Below are positions 10,086 through 20,900 of a stretch of 64,000 nt of DNA, piece after piece. Location: positions 122,302,958 through 122,366,957 of the forward strand of contig NC_063161.1 in the NCBI RefSeq assembly GCF_023159225.1, read 5' to 3'. A model generated the notes under the pieces. It searched no databases. It had not been told where the DNA came from and saw only the letters and a program-made list of their open reading frames with translations. Source of the stretch: Perognathus longimembris pacificus (Eukaryota > Chordata > Mammalia > Rodentia > Heteromyidae). Numbering within the stretch: the first letter of the stretch is position 1; each line of letters opens with the position of its first letter. Both the position numbers and the translations under genes were made by a program.

Positions 10086-12334
10086 ATCGATCTCCCTGAT
10101 GAACATAGACGCAAAAATTCTCAACAAAATTCTGGCCAATCGACTTCAACAGGTCATCAAAAAAAGCATACACCACGATCAAACTGGATTCATCCCAGGG
10201 ATGCAAAGTTGGTTTAATATACGCAAGTAAATTAATGTAATCCACCACATCAACCGGAGCAAGCTAAAGAACCACATGGTTATATCTCTGGATGCAGAAA
10301 AAGCGTTCGATAAAATCCAGCACAAATTTATGCTAAAAGCCCTGGAAAAACTGGGATTCCAGGGAACATTCCTGAATATAATCAAGGCAGTTTATGACAA
10401 ACCAACAGCAAGTATAACTCTAAATGGGGAAAAACTAAAGCCATTCCCTTTAAAATCTGGAACAAGGCAGGGATGTCCACTCTCTCCCCTGCTCTTCAAC
10501 ATAGTACTAGAATTCCTAGCCAGAGCAATTAGGCAAGAAGAAAATATAAAGGGGATCCAAATAGGAAAAGATGAAGTTAAACTTTCTCTCTTCGCAGATG
10601 ACATGATCCTATACCTAAAGAATCCCATAGAGTCTACCCCCAAGCTACTAGAGCTTATCCAAACCTTTGGCAAAGTTGCAGGATATAAAATAAACCTTCA
10701 AAAAACAACGGCCTTTCTTTATGCTAATAACCCGAAGACCGATGCTGAAATCAGGAAAGCAACTCCTTTTGCAATAGCTCCCAAAAACATAAAATACCTA
10801 GGAATAACCTTAGCCAAAGAAGTGAAAGACCTCTTTGAGGAGAACTTTAAAAGCTTGGAAAACGAAATTAAGTCAGAACTAAGGAAATGGAAAAACCTCC
10901 CATGCTCCTGGATTGGGAGGATTAATATAATCAAAATGGCAATATTGCCAAAGGCTATCTACAAAGTCAATGCAATACCCATTAATATCCCAACACCATT
11001 TTTTAATGAAATAGAGGAAGCAATTCAGAAATTCATATGAAACAATAAAAGACCTAGAATAGCAAAAACAATCCTAAGCAAAAGAACAGTGCTGGAGGAA
11101 TTACAATGCCCAACTTCAAGCTGTATTATAAAGCTATAGTAATAAAAACAGCTTGGTATTGGCACCAGAACAGGCCTGAAGACCAATGGAACAAAATTGA
11201 GGACCCAGAAATTAACCCACAGAAATACGCCTACTTAATCTTTGATAAAGGAGCTAAAACAATAGCTTGGAAGAAAGATAGCCTCTTTAACAAATGGTGC
11301 TAGCAAAACTGGTTCAACACATGCAACAAACTAACACTAGATCCTTATATATCACCCTGCACCAAAATCAATTCCAAATGGATTAAAGACCTCGAAATCA
11401 AAACAGACACCCTGAAAATACTAAAGGAAGGAGTAGGAGAAACACTTGGGTTCCTTGGCGCAGGACGGAACTTCCTTAACAAAGACCCAGAAATGCTACA
11501 AATCAAAGAAAGGTTGGACAAATGGGACTGCATCAAACTGCAGAGCTTCTGCACGGCAAAGGACATAGCTCGCAAGATAAACAGAAAGCCCACAGACTGG
11601 GAGAAGATCTTTACCGGACATTCAACAGACAAAGGCCTCATCTCTAAAATATATGCAGAACTAAAAAAATTCCCTCCTCCAAAACAAAACCACAAAGAAC
11701 CAATAGCCCCCTCATCAAGTGGGCTAAAGACTTACAAAGAGACTTCTCTGATGAGGAAATGAGAATGGCCATGAGACATATGAAAAAATGCTCTAATCAC
11801 TGGCCATAAAAGAAATGCAAATCAAAACAACATTGAGATTCCATCTCACCCCAGTAAGAATGTCCATTATCAAGAAAACTAACAATAACAATTGTTGGAG
11901 GGGATGTGGACAAAAGGGAACCCTACTTCATTGTTGGTGGGAATGTAAACTGGTTCAGCCACTCTGGCAAGCAGTATGGAGATTCCTCAGAAAGCTAAAT
12001 ATAGAACTCCCCTATGACCCAGCAGCCCCACTTTTTGGGTATCTATCCAAAAGCTCACAAACAAAATCACAGTAATGCCACCAGCACAACAATGTTCATC
12101 ACAGCACAATTTGTCATAGCGAGAATCTGGAACCAACCCAGATGCCCCTCAGTAGACGAATGGATCAGGAAAATGTGGTACATATACACAATGGAATTTT
12201 ATGCCTCTATCAGAAAGAATGACATTGTCCCATTTGTAAGGAAATGGAAGGACTTGGAAAAAATTATACTAAGTGAAGTGAGCCAGACCCAAAGAAACAT
12301 GGATTCTATGGTCTCCCTTATTGGGAATAATTAG
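10086..12334 (+). pseudogene. LINE-1 ORF2 remnant (reverse transcriptase to C-terminal Cys-rich domain)
   Basis: The longest unbroken piece is 10276-11040, 254 codons, covering the reverse-transcriptase core. It has the [11 protein letters not shown] palm motif near its start, the [15 protein letters not shown] motif, and the catalytic F-A-D-D at 10591-10602. Breaks: an in-frame TAA at 10228-10230, a TGA at 11038-11040 and a TAG at 11301-11303. The last two replace TGG tryptophans still present in the sibling copy at 20.6-20.9 kb. Frame changes follow at least three times. The C-terminal zinc-knuckle-like C-X3-C-X7-H-X4-C pattern is intact at 11893-11946. The reading ends at the TAG at 12332-12334. 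The endonuclease domain is absent through 5' truncation. In life ORF2p nicks target DNA and copies L1 RNA; this copy cannot. Confidence 0.9.
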
Positions 12335-12844
12335 TACAGGTTTAGGCAAGTCATAGCAGAGCATCACAAGGCCCAATAGCTATACCCTTATGAACACATA
12401 AGATGATGCTAAGTGAAATGAACTCCATGTTATGGAAACAATTGTTATATCACAGTTGTAACTACTTTCAACATCCTATGTGTATCTGTAGCTTCTATTA
12501 TTGATGATGTTCTTGTATCACCCTCCTGTGGTTGTACCTACACTATCTCTGTAATCTTATCTGGGTATATTGGAAACCGTGTATACTGGTATTGGATGCA
12601 GGAAATTGAAAGGGAATACCAAATTTGAGAGACACAGGGTAAAAAAAAGACAAACAAATACAAAAGCAGTACTTGCAAAACTTTTTGGTGTAAGTGAACT
12701 GAACACCTGGGGGGGGGAGGGAAAGGGGGCGGAGGGGGGTATGAGGGACAAGGTAACAAACAGTACAAGAAATGTATCCAATGCCTAACATATGAAACTG
12801 TAACCTCTCTGTACATCAGTTTGATAATAAAAATTTGAAAAAAA
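10086..12844 (+). mobile_element. Young 5'-truncated LINE-1 with 11-bp target duplication
   Basis: The insert begins inside ORF2, just before the reverse-transcriptase palm, and runs through the C-terminal domain and 3' UTR to an A tail at about 12838-12847. The direct repeat AAAGAGCCCTT sits at 10075-10085 and 12845-12855, and the flanks join into one ancient L1 text. The 3' UTR (12335-12840) contains a G-rich purine tract at about 12710-12740, a conserved AACATATGAAACTGTAACCTCTCTGTACATC segment just before the tail, and ends GATAATAAAAATTTG. It is closely related to the L1 at 17901-22446. It was reverse-transcribed by an L1 enzyme; it cannot itself mobilise. Confidence 0.92.
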
Positions 12845-12855
12845 AAAGAGCCCTT

Positions 12856-12915
12856 CAAACTCAAAAATGAAGATTAAGCAAAAATTGTAGGAAAAAGATC
12901 CAAACAAACTTTATA
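12856..12915 (+). mobile_element. Ancient LINE-1 ORF2, continuation after the nested young L1
   Basis: CAAACTCAAAAATGAAGATTAAGC followed by AGGAAAAAGATCC continues the text broken at 10085 and matches the stretch expected in old L1 ORF2 between the 'AACTC...AAAAAAC' and 'GGGCAAAGGATC' positions. A (TG)-rich run begins directly after, around 12920. Confidence 0.5.
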
Positions 12916-12918
12916 CTG

Positions 12919-12962
12919 GGTGTGTGTATGTGTGTGCGTGTGTCTGTATGTCTCTGTGTGCA
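12919..12962. repeat. Imperfect (TG)n run
   Basis: GTGTGTGTATGTGTGTGCGTGTG and a further TG-rich part; short and interrupted. Confidence 0.8.
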
Positions 12963-13954
12963 GCTAGCTAATAAACTCTACTCAATTTTCTGAGCTTAAA
13001 TATTACAATTCTCAAGGATCTTTTTTCCTTCAGACTCAGAGTGATATTTTCCAGAATATGTATGAGATTCATTCATCACTTAATATATGTTATATATAGT
13101 TACTGCCCTTAAGTATATATGCTCTGACTTTTTTACTGACCTATATATAGACTTGGAAAAGTCATTAAATAGTATTTTATACTTTTTTCAGGAAACAGTC
13201 TTGTATGGTTTTATGGTATCCTGCACAGAGTAGCTCTTAGAGATTATTATGAAATCAATAGACTGCATGGAATAGATCCATAATCCAGCTTCTCTTGTGG
13301 AAGAAAGAAAGCAAAACATTCTTAAGTCACTTACCCTTTCATCACTACAAAGTTTTCAGAGTATTCCTCTGCTAATCCTTAACTGTCTCAACAAAGATAC
13401 CAACTGACCATTATTATACCCTATTAATGTGGTACTTTTAATCTTTATTCTAGTTTATATAGGATTTCTCATACAAGTAACAATTTAATTTGGTCACTTT
13501 AAAAGGATTATCAACTCACAATTCTATTAAACATGATGAAGCAGATGATACTCTCTTCAATCAATGCATGGAAATTTGAGAAAAACTAGAAAAGAATGTG
13601 ATATTGCTTTAATGTCTCCGATATGATGTCATTCTAAGAATTTTACTGTTATGCCGAGGTACATGGCCTACCAAATCAAGTTATTTCCCATCCTGATCAT
13701 TTCTAAAATTCATTTTTAATCAAATAGTAAAAGATAATGCCTCTCTGAACTGAACACAAATACAAAGCAAATAAGTTGTCATTAATTATGTATGACATTA
13801 CATAGCAATTATTTGTGAAGCAAGCTTGAGAGTTATAAATATAATGTAATTAGTTTTCTAAAATTTTCCATGAGCTTGAGAGGTAATCATTATTATTCCT
13901 ATATTTAACACATTGCTATATTAATAAAAACTATAAACGCCATTATGTTTTACA
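12963..13954. other. Unrecognised AT-rich sequence
   Basis: I see no gene or recognisable mobile element here; short chance reading frames only. Confidence 0.5.
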
Positions 13955-14055
13955 AAACACATTTACATTTATCATTTTTCTTATCCTTTTGTGAAATAGA
14001 TATTATTATACTCTTTTCAAATGAGAAAATTGGCTCAATCACTTCCCAAGCTTTT
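13955..14055 (-). mobile_element. MIR fragment
   Basis: Plus-strand text ATTATTATACTCTTTTCAAATGAGAAAATTGGCTCAATCACTTCCCAAG is the reverse of the MIR core/3' half (a 'fraction in which two to four digits of ATTATCCCCATTTTACAGATGAG' type sequence with decay). Only the core is left. Confidence 0.55.
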
Positions 14056-15071
14056 ATAAGTGCATATTAATATCAGGGAATAAAAGTTAACTTTTATCTC
14101 TAAGTAAGTTTTCTTGATAGAAAGAATCATCCTAACAGAACAGATGTTAGGGTACCTGGTTTGGTCTTAGAAAATAGGCCAGGTTAGAAAGGGAATCTTT
14201 AGGAATATGAAATGGTATTCATTGACATTAACTAATCATATCTGAAACCTGTCCCAAGTTTTGTTATTTTGTTTTCTCCAAGGTCTTTCCAGAATTTGAA
14301 TACCTATTTAAATCCTTGACAGAACAGGCTGGGAAATAGAACACACTATGTGTTCACTAGTCAGTCATTCATCTGAGAGCCAGTATAGAAAGAATCGCTA
14401 AAACCCCATCTTCCTCTAGGTTACTACTTACTGTTATATATGCTCTGCCTCCTGGTGGCAGATGTAAGCAAGTGCTACAGGTGGCCACTGGAGCTAGGAG
14501 CTGAAGTTAACTTAGGTCCCAGTGAATTAGGATCCTGTGAAGACGATGAAAATCCCTCTACAAGGATGATAACTTTATATTTGCATTGCTATTATAATAC
14601 TGGGCTATATTGGGGATTTTAATATTTATTCTGAAATGTTCATAATTTATGCAACTGATAGTAAGGACTTGAAAAATATCTGTAAAAATAAAAGTATGCA
14701 GTCTTATAACATGCTCTCTTTTGTTCAAAAACAATTTCTGGGTACACAAAGTCCATAAGAATCATTAGTCAAGGAAAACATTGAGAAAGAAAGTTTTAAT
14801 GGGATAGGCAGGCAGTACATAAACAAGTGGTGCTAAATACACACAGGGTGGGGCGAAGGTTTGGCTGTGAGCTCAGTTATTTCACTTATTTGCCAGTGGG
14901 TGGTCTTTATACCTCAACTTTTTTCATAGGAAAAATGAAGCTAGTCATATCTATATTCCTGGATGATTAGATTTAGGTGTTTTTCTTTGAGAAGCAGTTG
15001 CATAATGGTTGATAAGGAACTTTATGGATAATAATAACTGATTTGGGTTTTGTTTTGAGGGATTTATTTTT
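14056..15071. other. Unrecognised sequence
   Basis: I see no supported gene or repeat. The 60-codon frame at 14440-14622 shows no motif and is within chance expectation. Confidence 0.5.
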
Positions 15072-15160
15072 GTTTTGATTTGTTATTGATGCTGGGGTTT
15101 GAACCCAGATCCTTGTACAGGCTAAGAATTTGATTTATTAACTATATCCTTAGCCCCTAA
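15072..15160 (-). mobile_element. Old tRNA-derived (ID-like) SINE
   Basis: On the minus strand: GGGGCTAAGGATATAGTTAATAAATC at the A-box end and GGGTTCAAACCCCAGCATC as a good B box, followed by an A-rich (here T-rich, 15040-15080) tail. It resembles the IDL left monomer but is a solo monomer and more diverged. Confidence 0.65.
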
Positions 15161-15722
15161 AATGTTTTTTTTAGTGTTCCATTGCAATGTTAACTTCTAG
15201 ATTTCTGATGAAATCTATTAGCTCAAACCAAAATACGAGGCTTAATTACTCCTTTCCCTACCAAATTATTTCCTTCATATCACACTCAATTCCATCCCCA
15301 CCACCATCCTTTCAGAATAGAGATATCTGTGCTTCTAAAATCCAGGACATGGGCCATAGCCCATGCCAAATTCAAGGAATCAGGAACACTAGTAATAGCC
15401 CCTATTTTAGAGGATTTGCCTTCAATGAGTTATTGGTCCCACAGTGCAGAGCCACTGTTCACAATAAGCTCTGCTGACCGCCATGGTGTTATCTAACATT
15501 GTTTAACTGTTACCACATACACCAAACACAGAAGCTCAATGGATGAATACATAGAATAAATAGATGAATATGCTTTGAAGGACTTTCATAAAGCACTATT
15601 TAAATATATGATTTTATTGCTATCTCTAATAATTTTTAGAAGCTCTAGGTAAGAATATGGATTTATATTTAGGAATTAAACAGGGAAAACTTGTTTTTTA
15701 ATTCGTTCAAAATTGTTTTTAA

Positions 15723-15925
15723 GGGGCTGCGGATATGGCCTAGTGGCAAGAGTGCTTGGCTCGTATACATGAGGCCCTGGGTTCGATTCCCCAGCACCAC
15801 ATATACAGAAAATGGCCGGAAGGGGCGCTGTGGCTCAAGTGGCAGAGTGCTAGCCTTGAGCAAGAAGAAGCCAGGGACAGTGCTCAGGCCCTGAGTCCAA
15901 GCCCCAGGACTGGCAAAAAAAAAAA
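15723..15925 (+). mobile_element. IDL-Geo SINE, 14-bp target duplication
   Basis: A near-complete copy. The left monomer starts GGGGCTGCGGATATGG, has an A box (TGGCCTAGTGGC) and an exact B box (GGTTCGATTCC, around 15780). The right Geo monomer begins around 15815 (GGCCGGAAGGGGCGCTGTGGC) with TGGCTCAAGTGGCAG and the CTAGCCTTGAGC core. A tail of about 14 A precedes the second copy of the repeat AAAATTGTTTTTAA (15709-15722 and 15926-15939). Low divergence and a perfect duplication indicate a fairly recent insertion. Short protein-like frames across it are artefacts shared by all copies. Confidence 0.92.
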
Positions 15926-15939
15926 AAAATTGTTTTTAA

Positions 15940-16241
15940 AGTAACTATTTTGTTAGACATTTAGCTACCCATTAAGTACAAGTTATTGGGTCAAAGAAGC
16001 AGGGTTCCTTCCAGAACAGGCTTAATACCCTAGTGGGAGAAAGGTAAACAAGTAAAAGAGGCAAATTAGCATGCACATTATCAAGATGGATGAGATTTTG
16101 CTGTAGTGATGAGTGTTCTGAAAATATCAAAGGCTATAACACCAGCTACACAAAGTATATTGTCCCATCTGTGAAAATTATTTAATGTAATTATTTGAAA
16201 AGAGCTTTGTCACTCGAAACTCAGGCCCAGGAAGAGTACTT
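15940..16241. other. Unrecognised sequence
   Basis: No gene or confident repeat seen. Confidence 0.45.
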
Positions 16242-16251
16242 CTCAACATGA

Positions 16252-17326
16252 TTTTTCTTTCTTTGTTTTAAAGATAATGTACAGAGGTGTTACTCCTACC
16301 ATTACACAAGTAAGGAAATGAGTACAATTTTTGTCAAATATCGTTACCCTCTCCCTTATTTTTCACACTACCCCTTCTCTACCCTCTCTTGACTCCACTC
16401 TCCCCTAAGTTGTGAAACTCATTTCCAACATAGCGTTTTATGGATACTACTGTTGCATGGGTTCACACTTTGTCCTTTGTCTCACTATTTCTGTGATTCC
16501 CCTTTCCATCCCCCAATCAGATAAAATTATATAAAAGACAAAGGGTACTGAAATAGAAATCTGTGGCAACAGGGGATAAACCCAAGGAAAAGGGGAAAAT
16601 GAAAGAAAAAATAATAACTGCATATAGTACACTTAAAAAAAACCTATTGTTTCCATTTTGTGTAGTTCATTTTGATTAGCATCATTTTGTAAGGTCATAT
16701 GTAGATAGCTATTGAGCTATTGTCATATTCTGCTAGAACTATCCAAGCTACATAAGAATTATTACAAATGAGGAAAACCATAGAGCCTGTGCTTCTTTGG
16801 GTCTGGCTTAATTTATTTAATATGATTTTTTTTCAAGTCTTTCCAAATTTTTTTTCAAGTCTTTGCAAATGGGGAAATGTTATTCTTTCTGATAGAAGCC
16901 TAGAATTATATTGTGTATATTACCACATGTTCCTTATCCATTCATCCAACAATGAGAAGAGTGAGGCTGAAATCAGGAAAGTAACTCCTTTTCTAATACT
17001 CCCCAAAAGAAAACCTAAGAATTAACTTAACAAAAGATGTGAATAACCTCTATAATGTAAACTTTAAAAATCTGGAAAAGAAAACTAAAGCAGAACTAAG
17101 GAAATGAAAAAACCTCCCATGCTTGTGGATTGGGAGGATTAACAAGAAAACTAATAATAACATTTTCTAGTGGGGATGTGGCCCAAAGGGAAACCTACTA
17201 CACTTTTGGTGGGAATGTAAACTGGTTCAACCACTCTGGAAACCAGTGTGGAGGTTCCTCAAAAAGCTAAACATAGAGCTCCCCTATGAATCAGCAATCC
17301 CACTCTTGAACATTTACACAAATAAC
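16252..17326 (-). mobile_element. LINE-1 with 5' inversion (twin-primed), older copy
   Basis: From 16252 to about 16955 the sequence is L1 in minus orientation: T-rich tail, 3' UTR, then ORF2 C-terminal text back to a GTTGGATGAATGG point. At about 16964 the orientation flips. Plus-strand L1 text then runs from the GGCTGAAATCAGGAAAG position of the RT domain to CATTTACACAAATAAC, with an internal gap equal to bases 10926-11870 of the young L1 copy. In L1 coordinates the end of the inverted part lies about 90 bases upstream of the start of the 3' part, as twin priming predicts. A near-perfect repeat, CTCAACATGA / CTCAACATAA, flanks it at 16242-16251 and 17327-17336. Confidence 0.75.
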
Positions 17327-17336
17327 CTCAACATAA

Positions 17337-17887
17337 TAATCTTGAACCTAGGGAGAAATAAAGACAACAAAAATCTTAAGGATTCTGCTCATCAGTGGCT
17401 CATATCTCTTGTGTGAGATACAGTGCAAAGGAAGTCACATGGGCAGATGTAAATCTTAGTACAGTGAATAATTCTTGTTCCACTACACTCTCAGTTGGAA
17501 GAAAGTAAAAGTAAAAATTTTAGTACCATGATGGGAATTTGCAACCAGAGCTTGATTGGGATGTAGCATTAGTATAGGTAGAGCATCTATCTACATTAAA
17601 GTATTGTTAGACTCTCATACAATGTGAGGTCTGAATGGAAGAAAAGAATTCAGCTCAATGCAGACCAGAATTAATATGAGTTAAAATTAATAGGCTGGGC
17701 AAGATTCAGACAATTAGCAAAGTAAGAAATAAGTTAGTATGTTTGAAGCATGATGGATATGAGAGGGATTTCATAAAGGGCTAGGATAAGAGATCTTCTA
17801 GCCTTTCATATACCAAGTAAGATAGATGAAACACAGAGATCTTTAACTCAAGTATCAACTTTCTATGGCCACTTGATGAAACATAGT
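17337..17887. other. Unrecognised sequence
   Basis: No supported gene or repeat; AT-rich with short chance frames. Confidence 0.45.
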
Positions 17888-17900
17888 AAAGAATAAAATG

Positions 17901-20900
17901 GGAAAAACTGAAACAGTATATCTCCACCAAACCAGCTTTATAGAAATCCCCAAGGATGTAATACACATGGAAAATAATCAAGATCACATTACAGACAGAG
18001 CAATGAACCCTAAATAGAAAACTGGAATATTAGATCAAGAATGGGGAAGACACAGCTTTTAAAAAGATACCTATAATGAAAGGAACAAACGGTCATTTCT
18101 CAACCCTAACTCTCAACATTAATGGACTTAATTCTCCAATTAAATGACATAGGCTCATAAGTTGGATCAAAAATCAAGATCCATCTTTCTGCTGCCTCCA
18201 AGAGACACATATTTCCAGCAAAAGCAAAAATCTTCTAAAAGTGAACTGCTGGAAAAAAAATCTACCAAGCAAACGGCCCCCATAAGCAGGCTGGAGTTGC
18301 AATCCTACTATCAGATAAAATTGACTTCAAATTAAAAATTGTAAGAAGAGACAAAGAAGGTTACTACATACTAATAAAAGGATCTCTCCTTTTATCACCC
18401 ATTTATTATCTCCTTTTTTATCCTACAGGAGGATATAACCATCCTAAATATCTACACCCCAAACACAGGAGCACCCAACTTCATCAAACAAACACTACTG
18501 ACTCTAAAAAACACTCATAGATCCAAACACATTGATAGTTGGAGATTTGAACACTCCACTGTCACCTCTGGGCAAATCAACACACCAAAAACTGAGCAAA
18601 GAAACCTCAGAAATAAACAAATTCATAGACCAACTAGACTTAACTGATATCTACAGAATATTCCATCCAGCAACACCACAATATACATTCTTTTCAGCAG
18701 CACATGGAACAGTCTCTAAAATAGATCACATCTTAGGGCACAAAGAAAATCTGTACATATTCAGAAGTATTGAAATCATTCCCTGCATTCTCTCAGACCA
18801 CAATGGAATAAAATTAGAGCTCAATTCAAACAGCCACCACAGAAAATCACACAATTCATGGGAGACTAAACAACACATTGCTGAACCATCAGTGGGTCAT
18901 TGAAGAAATTAGAACAGAAATTCAAATACTTATGGAACTCAACCAAGGTGAGCACACAAAGTACCAGCTCCTTTGGGACACAGCAAAAGCAGTACCCAGA
19001 GGAAAATTTATATCTCTGAATGCCTACATCAACAAACTGGAGAAACAGCAATTCAACAACTTAAGGAAGCACCTTAAGCTCCTTGAAAGAGAACAAGCCA
19101 AACAGCAATCCAATAGATGGAAGCAAATAATTAAAATCAAATCAGAATTAAATGACTTAGAATTAAAAAACAAATCAAAAGAATCAACAAAACAGAGTTG
19201 GTTCTTTGAAAAAATTAACAAGACAGACAAACCCCTAGCAAATCTGACCAAAAAATGAAGGCAACACACTCAAATAATCAAGATCAGAGATGAAACAGGT
19301 AACATCACCACAGAAACAACCAAAATTCAGAGCACCATAAGGGAATATTTTGCAAACGTTTATGCCAACAAATTCGAGAGTCTGGAAGAAATGGACGATT
19401 TCCTAGCAAAAACTGATATCCCCAAACTCAACCATAAAGATTTAAACCTTCTAAACAGACCCATATCCAGCATTGAAATAGAAACAGCAATAAGAGATCT
19501 CCCATCCAAGAAAAGCCCAGGACCAGACGGATTCACAGCAGAATTCTACAAGCCCTTCAAAACAGAATTCACATCAGTATTTCTCAAACTCTTCAATGAA
19601 ATTGAAAGAGAAGGTTCGCTACCAAATATATTCTATGAAGCCAGTATAACCTCATCCCCAAACCAGGCAGGGACTCATCAAGGAAAGAGACCAATTTCCC
19701 TGATGAACATTGATGCAAAAATTCTTAACAAAATTCTGGCCAATTGACTTCAGTAGGTCATGAAGAAGTCATACACTATGGCCAAAGTGGATTCATCCCA
19801 GGGAGGCAAATTTAGTTCAGTGTATGCAAGTCAATCAACATAATCCACCACATTGACCAGAGCAAAGTCAAGATTCAGATGATTATGTCGCTAGATGCAG
19901 AAAAAGCATTTGATAAAATCCAGCACCCATTTATGATAAAAGCTTTAGAGAAACCAAGATTCCAGGGAACATTGAATATAATTAAGGCTGTCTACAACAA
20001 ACCCAGAGCAAATATTACTCTTGATGGGGAAAAGCTAAAGCCATTTCCTCTAAAATCAGAAGCAAGACAGGTTCTCCTCTCTCCCTTCTCAATATAGTAC
20101 TAGAATTCCTAGCCACAGCGATAAGGCAAGAGGCAGATATAAAGGGGATCCAAATTGGAAAAGATGAAGTCAAACTCTCTCTCTTTGCAGATGACAGGAT
20201 TCTGTATCTAAAGAATCCTGTAGAGTCTACTCGCAAGCTACTACAGCTGATCCAAAACTTTGGCAAAGGAGCAGGATATAAAATAAACCCTCAAAATTCA
20301 ATGGCTTTTCTGTATGCTAATGCCCTGAAGACCAAGGCCAAAATAAGGAAAGCAACTCCTTTTGCAATAGCCTCAAAAAACATAAAATACCTAGGAATAA
20401 CCTTAACAAAAGGAGTGAAAGACCTCTATGATGACAACTTTAAAAATATGAAAAACCAAATTAAGGCAGAACTAAGGAAATGGAAAACTTCCCATGCTCC
20501 TGGATTGGGAGGATTAATATTGTCAAAATGGAAATATTGCCAAAGGCTATCTACAAATTCAGTGCAATACCCATTAATATCCCAACACCATTTTTTCAGT
20601 GAAATAGAGGAAGCAATCCAGAAATTCACATGGAAAAATGAAAGACCCGAATAGCAAAAAAACAATCCTAAGCAGAAAGAACAGTGCTGGAGGAGTCACT
20701 ATACCAAACTTCAAGCTGTATTACAAAGCTCTAATAATAAAAACAGCTTGGTATTGGCACAGGAACAGGCCTGAAGACCAATGGAACAGAAATGAAGACC
20801 CAGAAATGAACCTGCAAAACTATGCCTACTTAATCTTTAATAAAGGAGCTAAAAAAATAGTATGGAACAAAGATAGCCTCTTTAACAAATGGTGCTGGCA

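Noticed and set aside
10276..11040. Functional reverse-transcriptase gene
   Set aside because: Although F-A-D-D is intact, the frame is bounded by nonsense codons, lacks the endonuclease part and lies in a 5'-truncated L1.
15723..15790. Possible tRNA-Ala gene (A box and exact B box)
   Set aside because: Part of the IDL half of a SINE with Geo half, A tail and target duplication; no cloverleaf of a functional tRNA.
16964..17326. Spliced L1 (internal gap of 945 bases)
   Set aside because: The missing segment does not begin with GT, so a canonical intron is not supported; template jump or deletion is simpler.
18532..18903. Stand-alone endonuclease gene
   Set aside because: It is the carboxy-terminal part of the broken L1 ORF2 endonuclease domain, in frame with the ORF2 start at 18076 but separated by stops.
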